Part shown: piece by piece, positions 57,745-64,000 of the stretch
Layout: each line of letters opens with the position of its first letter
Numbering within the stretch: the first letter of the stretch is position 1
Origin: an uncultured Eubacterium sp.
GTDB taxonomy: Bacteria; Bacillota; Clostridia; Lachnospirales; Lachnospiraceae
DNA length: 64,000 nucleotides
Assembly (NCBI GenBank): GCA_958446835.1
Contig: CAUCXT010000014.1
Location: 1 to 64,000, forward strand
Direction of reading: 5' to 3'
The notes under the pieces: model-generated
What the model was told of the DNA's origin: nothing
Database searches by the model: none
What the model saw: only the letters and a program-made list of their open reading frames with translations
Made by a program: the position numbers and the translations under genes

Positions 57745-59340
57745 ATGCCTACATTGGATTGGATAGGAAAAGATAAGGTAATAAATCATCATAATGATGT
57801 GCCATATAAAGTTCTTGAACGCAAGTATAGTTATGATGAAGATGGCGTGCATAAAGATGATATTCACAGTGAGAACATGATTATACATGGCGATAATTTA
57901 GAAGCATTAAAATCGCTTTTGCCACAGTATGAGGGGAAGATTAAATGTATCTATATTGATCCACCGTATAATACTGGAAACGAAGGTTGGATTTATAACG
58001 ATAATGTAAACGATCCTAAAATAAAGAAATGGCTCGGAGAAGTAGTGGGTAAAGAAGGCGAAGATTTGTCAAGGCATGATAAATGGCTATGTATGATGTA
58101 TCCGAGACTGGTGTTATTACAAAAATTATTGTCAAATGATGGAGCTATTTTTATCAGTATAGATGGAAATGAATATGCAAATCTAAAATTGATATGTGAT
58201 GAAATATTTGGAACTTCAAATTATGTTGATACTATTTCATGGTTTAAGAAGGCCTCGCCTTCAAATGATGCACATTTCTTTAGCAATGATGTAGAGTATA
58301 TATTGGTTTATAGTAAAGACAAGCTACTTTGGCAACCACATAGGTTACCGCTTAATCAAAAACAATTAAAGTATTATTCAAATCCTGATAATGATGAAAG
58401 AGGGGATTGGAATTCTGCTACATATACTTGCAATAAGTCAAAGGATGAGAGGCCTAATCTGTATTATCCAATTGTAAATCCTAATACAGGGAAAGCAGTC
58501 TTTCCAAAAGATACAGCTGTTTGGAAATACTCGCAATTGCAAACAGAACTTTTTCAAGCGGATAATCGATTGTTTTGGGGAGTTGATGGTACAGCGAAAA
58601 TGCCTCGTATTAAAAAATTTTTATGTGAACATGATGGAGTCGTTAATAGAACTCTTTGGCACTACGAAGATGTAAACCATACTCAAGGGGCTTCAAATCA
58701 GTTAAAAAGCCTTAAAATTGTAGGATTTTCGACACCAAAACCATTTGAACTAATAGAGCGTATTACACAAATAGCTTCTGAGTCTGATGCAGTTATTCTA
58801 GATTCTTTTGCAGGCTCAGGTACAACCGCTCATGCTGTTTTAAACATGAATAAAAAAGATGGTGGCAATCGTAAATTTATTCTGGTTGAGATGGGAGATT
58901 ATGCTGACACAATAACAGCCGAACGTGTAAAACGAGTGATTGATGGTTATGGGGAAGGAAAGAATGCAGTAGATGGAACAGGTGGTAACTTCTCATATTA
59001 TGAATTAGGAAGTCCATTGTTTTTGCAGGATGGAACTATCAACAATGATATAGATACAGCTGAAATTAGAAAATATATCTGGTACACAGAAACCAATGGG
59101 CTTGAGTATGCTGAGAACAAACAGGAGAAATATTATATTGGCTCTCATAATGATACAGCATATTATTTTTATTATGAAAAGGACAAGGCTACAATACTTG
59201 ACTATTCTTTTTTGGCAACGGTAAATGTAAAGAACCAGGCATATATTATATATGCTGATTCTTGCGCAGTATCAGATATTGATTTACAGAAGTGGAATAT
59301 TACATTTAAGAAAATACCAAGAGATATTGAGCATATCTAG
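57745..59340 (+). CDS. mod: type III restriction-modification methyltransferase (Mod)
   Basis: A 531-residue DNA adenine methyltransferase of the beta class, which recognises the target for the type III enzyme. Motif IV DPPYNTGNEGW (DPPY at 72-75) comes before motif I DSFAGSGTTAHAV (about residue 350), with the variable target-recognition region between (about 165-330, SWFKKASPSNDAHFF onward). It is shorter than EcoP15I Mod (about 645). No simple-sequence repeat suited to phase variation is seen in or before the gene. AAGGAGC precedes the ATG; res follows 12 bp downstream. Confidence 0.95.
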   Translation: MPTLDWIGKDKVINHHNDVPYKVLERKYSYDEDGVHKDDIHSENMIIHGDNLEALKSLLPQYEGKIKCIYIDPPYNTGNEGWIYNDNVNDPKIKKWLGEVVGKEGEDLSRHDKWLCMMYPRLVLLQKLLSNDGAIFISIDGNEYANLKLICDEIFGTSNYVDTISWFKKASPSNDAHFFSNDVEYILVYSKDKLLWQPHRLPLNQKQLKYYSNPDNDERGDWNSATYTCNKSKDERPNLYYPIVNPNTGKAVFPKDTAVWKYSQLQTELFQADNRLFWGVDGTAKMPRIKKFLCEHDGVVNRTLWHYEDVNHTQGASNQLKSLKIVGFSTPKPFELIERITQIASESDAVILDSFAGSGTTAHAVLNMNKKDGGNRKFILVEMGDYADTITAERVKRVIDGYGEGKNAVDGTGGNFSYYELGSPLFLQDGTINNDIDTAEIRKYIWYTETNGLEYAENKQEKYYIGSHNDTAYYFYYEKDKATILDYSFLATVNVKNQAYIIYADSCAVSDIDLQKWNITFKKIPRDIEHI

Positions 59341-59352
59341 AAAGGACAAGGT

Positions 59353-62010
59353 ATGGAACTTAAAAATTATCAGATACAGGTTATAAGAGATTTAGAACGA
59401 TTTTTAGAGCTGCTTATAGAGAAGCAGAGTATAAGTTCAGCATACAGCACTTTATGGAATGAAAAAGGAGTGAATGTGGGGATAGATGGAATGCCGCCAT
59501 ACAAAACGGAATTAGCAGGAGTTCCACAGGTGTGCTTCAAAGTTCCAACAGGCGGTGGAAAAACATTTCTGGCGGCAAATTCAATTAAGCCAATATTTGA
59601 TTCTATGCCACATATACATCCTAAAGCAGTAGTATGGCTCGTTCCATCAGATGCAATACTTACTCAGACATATAGAACATTAACGGATGAGAATCATGAT
59701 TATAGGAAGAAAATAGATGTTGATTTTGGTAATAAGGTCGAGATTTATTCTAAGCAGCAATTGTTAAATGGACAGAATTTTAACCCAACTTCGGTTAGTG
59801 ATAATTTATCCGTATTTGTATTAAGCTATGATTCATTCCGGACGAGCAAAAAGGATGGAAGAAAAGCTTATCAGGAGAATGGCAGTCTGTTGTCATTTGT
59901 GAGATTTAAACAGGATAGTGGTTCCTTGTTGGAAGATACGGATGAAACAGCATTGATACAAGTTATCCGTAAATTGAATCCAGTTGTTATTGTTGATGAG
60001 AGTCATCATGCTACAAGTAAGCTCAGTAAAGAAATGTTACAGAATTTCAATCCTTCATTTGTACTTGATTTGACTGCTACACCGAAAAATGGAAGTAATA
60101 TTATCTCATTTGTAGATGCAAGACAGCTTAAAGCAGAAAATATGGTTAAATTACCTGTAATTGTTTATAACAGAAAATCACAGGAAGATGTTTTTGTATC
60201 TGCAATTTCATTAAGAAGAAAATTAGAAAATGAAGCAGTTGAAGAACAGAAAAATGGTGGCAGATATATCAGACCAATTGTTTTATTTCAGGCTCAGCCC
60301 AGAAACAATGATGACAGTACAACCTATGATAAGATAAAGCATACTCTTATTGATATGGGGATACCAGAATCTGAAATTGCAATAAAGACTGCGGATAGCG
60401 ATGAGTTAAAAAATATAGATTTAAGCAGCCATGATTGTAGTATCAGATATATCATTACAGTTAATGCATTAAAGGAAGGATGGGATTGTCCATTTGCATA
60501 TATATTGGCAACAGTCGCAAATAGAACATCAAGCATAGATGTAGAACAGATTTTAGGAAGAATTCTCAGACTTCCTAATACGAGAAAGAATGAAAGAGAG
60601 GTATTGAATCTTTCGTATGTTATCACATCATCAAATGCCTTTTATGCAACACTTGATAAGGTAGTAGCAGGACTTAATGCGGCTGGCTTTACGAGTAAAG
60701 ATTATCGTATAGACGATTATGTGGAACAGGATACTGAATTTCCAGTAGAACAAGCTGGTAATATACAGACAGAGTTAAAGTTAGATAATGATGTAACTGA
60801 TGATACAAATAATGTGTCGGATGAGATAGATTCTTTAAATGTAGACTTTGTGAGGGAACAAATATCACCATTCGTAAATAATGAAAATATGGAATCACAG
60901 AGTCAATCTAAGGTTAATGATGCGGTAACAGATATGCTTGACCATGCAAAAACACAGAATGAATTATATTGGCAAGACTTTGAGGAAACAGAAGAATATC
61001 TGCCAGTACCACCAGAGGTTGGAAATAAGATGAAGCATTACAAAGTAAATCAGTTATATGCTAGTGAAGCAGGACAGATAGAAATACCACAGTTTATGAT
61101 AGAAACAGGACGTTCTCTGTTTTCTGAACATGAGCATCAGGTATTAACAAAGGAAAATCTGTATGCGGGATTTTCATTATTAGATAAGGATACTGTAATT
61201 GATTTTGACAGCATAGATTCAGAAATTGCAAGAATTGATATTGATGATTCAGATGCATTGCCAAAAGCATGGAAATTGCAGGGCTTTGATAGCCAAAATG
61301 TAAAACAGTGGTTTGATGAACAGCCGTCAGATAGAAAAATGCGTCTGTGCAAGGATATGATAATAAAGAAATTATCAAAGAATAATGCGATAAATGACAG
61401 AGACTTGGAGGTATATGTAGACAGGATTATTCAGAATCTTACAGAGGATCAATTAACAGATATGGAACAGACACCAGGTATCTATGTTCTGAAGATTAAT
61501 AAAAAAGTTAATTCGCTTTTAAATGAATATGCTAAGAAAATGTTTTATGAGTGGGTGGAACAAGACAAAATTTCTTGCCAGCCATCATATAAGCTGCCGA
61601 AAGAGATAAGCCCGACAGAAACAATAGCATCAATACCAAAATCACTATATAACGAAGAGGAAAAGTTTGATACCGAATACGAAAGAAAGGTTGTCATGGA
61701 ATTATCCTCATTAAACAATATTAAATGGTGGCATAGAAATATGGCAAGAAAAGGATTTGCCATAAATGGTGCTGTAAACGCATATCCGGATCTTATGGTG
61801 AAAACTGAGAGTGGTAAGCTATTAATAATAGAAACTAAAGGCGACCAGCTTGAAAATTCTGAATCTAGAGAAAAAGCTGAAATAGGTGCAAAGTGGGCAG
61901 AGATGGCTGGAAGAATGTATAAGTATTATATGGTGTTTGAAACAAAGAATCCTGGATATAATGGAGCTTATTCTTATGAGGAGTTTATGAGGATTGTTAA
62001 GGAGTTGTAG
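59353..62010 (+). CDS. res: type III restriction endonuclease/helicase (Res)
   Basis: An 885-residue SF2 helicase-nuclease that cleaves DNA with unmethylated sites together with Mod. Walker A is VPTGGGKT (64-71), motif II VDESHH (about 215-220), motif III LDLTATPKNGS, the C-terminal helicase motif VEQILGRILRLPNTRK, and the PD-(D/E)XK endonuclease core AYPDLMVKTESGKLLIIETK GD near residue 815. All catalytic residues are present, so the system should be functional. The reading frame is intact and AT-rich like mod, in keeping with horizontal acquisition. Confidence 0.95.
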   Translation: MELKNYQIQVIRDLERFLELLIEKQSISSAYSTLWNEKGVNVGIDGMPPYKTELAGVPQVCFKVPTGGGKTFLAANSIKPIFDSMPHIHPKAVVWLVPSDAILTQTYRTLTDENHDYRKKIDVDFGNKVEIYSKQQLLNGQNFNPTSVSDNLSVFVLSYDSFRTSKKDGRKAYQENGSLLSFVRFKQDSGSLLEDTDETALIQVIRKLNPVVIVDESHHATSKLSKEMLQNFNPSFVLDLTATPKNGSNIISFVDARQLKAENMVKLPVIVYNRKSQEDVFVSAISLRRKLENEAVEEQKNGGRYIRPIVLFQAQPRNNDDSTTYDKIKHTLIDMGIPESEIAIKTADSDELKNIDLSSHDCSIRYIITVNALKEGWDCPFAYILATVANRTSSIDVEQILGRILRLPNTRKNEREVLNLSYVITSSNAFYATLDKVVAGLNAAGFTSKDYRIDDYVEQDTEFPVEQAGNIQTELKLDNDVTDDTNNVSDEIDSLNVDFVREQISPFVNNENMESQSQSKVNDAVTDMLDHAKTQNELYWQDFEETEEYLPVPPEVGNKMKHYKVNQLYASEAGQIEIPQFMIETGRSLFSEHEHQVLTKENLYAGFSLLDKDTVIDFDSIDSEIARIDIDDSDALPKAWKLQGFDSQNVKQWFDEQPSDRKMRLCKDMIIKKLSKNNAINDRDLEVYVDRIIQNLTEDQLTDMEQTPGIYVLKINKKVNSLLNEYAKKMFYEWVEQDKISCQPSYKLPKEISPTETIASIPKSLYNEEEKFDTEYERKVVMELSSLNNIKWWHRNMARKGFAINGAVNAYPDLMVKTESGKLLIIETKGDQLENSESREKAEIGAKWAEMAGRMYKYYMVFETKNPGYNGAYSYEEFMRIVKEL

Positions 62011-62042
62011 TAGAGTAGGAGGTTGGAGCTGAATCGGTATAT

Positions 62043-62903
62043 ATGACAGAGTTTATTGAAAAACATGATTATCAAGAGATTTTAGTTGAAGACATAAAAC
62101 AGATTTATAAAGCTGCAAATGATTATAATTCATTTCATAAATTACCTAGGCAAGGCAGGGGAGATATAGGGGATGAATATACATATCGGCGAGCTTTTTA
62201 TCGGGGACAGAGCGATTCTTCATGGAAAATCATGCCAAGTATATGCAGAAATAAGGGCGTTGATGAGAGAATATCAGAAAGTGGAGATTTGTTGTTTGAG
62301 GTAATGGCATATGAGCAGCATTATATACAGGCAACAAGATTGATAGATTTTACAACAGATATAAATATTGCTTTGTATTTTGCCTGTTGTGATGGCATGG
62401 ATAAAGATGGTGCGGTATTTATATGGCCATATTCACCATATGATCCTAAATGGATGAGAACTAAAATACAATGTGAGCTTGTCAATATTCAAAAAGATAA
62501 ACTTAGCATTCGCGAATTGGCAGAAGAACTTTTAGTGAAATATCCAGAGCTAATGGAAAACTATTGTGAGATAAAAGATTTCTGTGGAGAATTGGTATCA
62601 TTTTTAGATCATGGATTTATGATAATGCAGCCAAGAAGCCAGCAGAAGACGAATATTCGAATACAAAGGCAAAAAGGATGTTTATATGTGTGTGGAGTGA
62701 AATTTGAAACACCGATTGATGAAATGCGGACAACTCTGAATGCAGGAGATAATATAATTTGTCCACACGAAGTAGCAGTTCCGAGAGAATTAGATGGAGG
62801 GCATTCTTTAGTTAAGATTATTATTCCGGCTAAATTAAAAAATGCAATAATGAATGAACTTAAAAGTAAGGGGATTACGAAAGAATATTTATTGCCAGAT
62901 TAG
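62043..62903 (+). CDS. FRG-domain protein
   Basis: A 286-residue soluble protein. The FRG domain is recognised by RRAFYRGQSDSSWKIMPSIC (about residues 47-68), the later AYEQHYIQATRLIDFTTDIN IALYFACC and FLDHGFMIMQPRSQQKTNIR IQRQKGCLYV. FRG proteins are frequent in gut anaerobes and often lie beside restriction or toxin-antitoxin genes; their biochemical activity is not established. It follows res by 32 bp and shares its AT-rich composition, so it probably belongs to the same defence-type island. Confidence 0.88.
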   Translation: MTEFIEKHDYQEILVEDIKQIYKAANDYNSFHKLPRQGRGDIGDEYTYRRAFYRGQSDSSWKIMPSICRNKGVDERISESGDLLFEVMAYEQHYIQATRLIDFTTDINIALYFACCDGMDKDGAVFIWPYSPYDPKWMRTKIQCELVNIQKDKLSIRELAEELLVKYPELMENYCEIKDFCGELVSFLDHGFMIMQPRSQQKTNIRIQRQKGCLYVCGVKFETPIDEMRTTLNAGDNIICPHEVAVPRELDGGHSLVKIIIPAKLKNAIMNELKSKGITKEYLLPD

Positions 62904-62939
62904 ATATGAATGTTTATTGGGAAAGAAGGTGCAACGCTA

Positions 62940-64000
62940 ATGACTGAAGAAGAATTTAAGGAAATATTAGATAAAGAGGAAACAGATACAGTTGAATTTA
63001 AGTCTTGGATAAATGCAAGAAATATGAAAGAGATTATCTCGCTTGCTGTTGATGAATTAATAGCATTTGCAAATACTAAGGGCGGAACAGTTTATTTTGG
63101 AGTAGAAGATAACCCAATTGAAGTTTCTGGTTGTGACAGGAACTATGATGGTCAGCGTATTATTGAGGGAATTTATGATAGAACGGTGCCACCATTATTT
63201 ACAGAAATATCAGACTTTGAATATCAAGGGAAACTCATTATTGCAATATCAGTCAAAGCAGATGGAAAGACATATACAACTACAGATGGTAGATGCCTGA
63301 AGCGATTAGGTAAGAATTCAAAACCTGCATATCCGGATGAGTTGAGCAATGTTTATTCTTCTGCACAGAATCCGGATTTTTCTGGCAGAATTATAGGCGA
63401 AAGTACTTTGGATGATGTAAATAAGTTAGAAGTGTACAGCCTGAAGGAAAAGCTAAGAGTCAGGGATTCTAAATCCACATTACCGGATTTGGATGACATA
63501 GATTTTTTGAGAGACTTACAGCTCATAAAATATGACGGAGATGTAGAACGTCTGACTATTGCAGGTCTGCTTTTTGTAGGAAAAGAAGCATCGATTCAAA
63601 GACTGTTACCGCAAGCGGAAGTTGTATATTTACACTATTCAGCTGATAATTTAGAAGAATATGATGCAAGACTTGATTTGAAGCTGCCATTAATAAGTGT
63701 CATTGACAAGTTGACCGAGAGAGTACAAGCATACAGTAAGATAGAGAACATTCAGGTAGGATTATTCAGACTGGAGGTTGAAGATTTTCCGCAGAGAGTA
63801 TTTCAGGAAGCACTCCTCAATGCGCTATCTCATAGAGACTATCAGAGCAATGCAGCCGTTTATGTAAAACAATATCCGGATCGAATAGTTATTGAAAATC
63901 CAGGTGGATTCCTTGACGGAATTACAGAGGATAATATTATAACTCATCCATCTATACCAAGGAATAAACTGATAGCAGAGACACTTCAGAATTTGAAATA
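62940..64000 (+). CDS. AlbA_2 (Schlafen-like) DNA-binding/ATPase-type protein, cut by window end
   Basis: The frame from the ATG at 62940 (GAAAGAAGG upstream) stays open for over 350 codons to the edge. The N-terminus TDTVEFKSWINARNMKEIIS LAVDELIAFANTKGGTVYFG is the AlbA_2 (Schlafen-like) putative DNA-binding domain. About 250 residues on, FQEALLNALSHRDYQSNAAV and RIVIENPGGF form the GHKL-like ATP-binding C-terminal domain of the RecG-like putative transcriptional regulators. Such proteins are common in defence islands. Start is well supported; end and exact length are unknown. Confidence 0.88.
   Translation, partial: MTEEEFKEILDKEETDTVEFKSWINARNMKEIISLAVDELIAFANTKGGTVYFGVEDNPIEVSGCDRNYDGQRIIEGIYDRTVPPLFTEISDFEYQGKLIIAISVKADGKTYTTTDGRCLKRLGKNSKPAYPDELSNVYSSAQNPDFSGRIIGESTLDDVNKLEVYSLKEKLRVRDSKSTLPDLDDIDFLRDLQLIKYDGDVERLTIAGLLFVGKEASIQRLLPQAEVVYLHYSADNLEEYDARLDLKLPLISVIDKLTERVQAYSKIENIQVGLFRLEVEDFPQRVFQEALLNALSHRDYQSNAAVYVKQYPDRIVIENPGGFLDGITEDNIITHPSIPRNKLIAETLQNLK

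Noticed and set aside
57745..59340. Phase-variable repeats in mod
   Set aside because: No homopolymer of 8 or more or short tandem repeat tract was seen in the gene or its promoter.
1..64000. tRNA, rRNA or complete insertion sequence
   Set aside because: No cloverleaf with CCA end, rRNA core motif or transposase-like reading frame was recognised by eye; a tRNAscan or ISfinder search would settle it.

Overview
The window reads as a chromosomal segment of an anaerobic, probably motile and spore-forming Firmicute, most likely a Lachnospiraceae relative (inference). The signs are oxygen-sensitive enzymes (NrdD ribonucleotide reductase, [FeFe] hydrogenase), Firmicute-type Shine-Dalgarno sequences and sigma-A promoters, two chemoreceptors, a PdaB-like deacetylase, a Csp-like subtilase, and a DapL route to diaminopimelate. 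No rRNA, tRNA, CRISPR array or complete insertion sequence was seen. Nearly all genes are on the + strand; tldD, its tldE partner and a CapA-like gene are on the - strand.

Layout. 1-10.1 kb: a surface-glycan cluster with an ABC exporter (permease cut by the window edge, ATPase), a small membrane protein, and four family-2 glycosyltransferase genes. Two of these are tandem-domain proteins that have decayed in complementary halves. The cluster also holds pyrC and copy A of a 307-bp palindromic element. 10.1-25.8 kb: mostly housekeeping and envelope genes (small membrane protein, lipoprotein, phosphohexomutase, MATE exporter, nrdD behind a pair of NrdR boxes, chemoreceptor, HtrA, a prenol-type glycosyltransferase overlapping a divergent clpX, a Csp-like subtilase). 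25.9-29.5 kb: a two-gene hydrogenase operon. 29.6-39.0 kb: a probable exopolysaccharide/O-acetylation operon (MBOAT, DHHW protein, GT4, large membrane protein, degenerate diguanylate cyclase, MgtC-like), then a polysaccharide deacetylase.

39-44.9 kb: an AAA-ATPase/PD-(D/E)XK gene, then an AT-rich array of small immunity-type genes (two SUKH, Cys-rich CPCC, Imm1-like, several unassigned). Short stop-terminated coding scraps sit just upstream of several of them and look like the tails of lost polymorphic toxins. 45-50 kb: tldE/tldD and capA-like on the - strand, separated by a small unknown gene. 50.4-56.5 kb: glnA with an ANTAR regulator whose receiver is degenerate, dapF-dapL, and a second chemoreceptor. 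56.7-57.0 kb: copy B of the palindromic element. 57-64 kb: an AT-rich defence-type island with a HTH fragment, a winged-helix gene, type III restriction-modification mod/res, a FRG-domain gene and an AlbA_2 gene that runs off the window.

The two strongest non-gene signals are the ~305-bp palindromic element, whose two copies differ by paired compensatory changes, and the toxin-tail/immunity array. Three further REP-like hairpins built on GGGACAGGGGTC follow clpX, the deacetylase gene and dapL. All functional statements rest on reading motifs by eye; no database search was possible.
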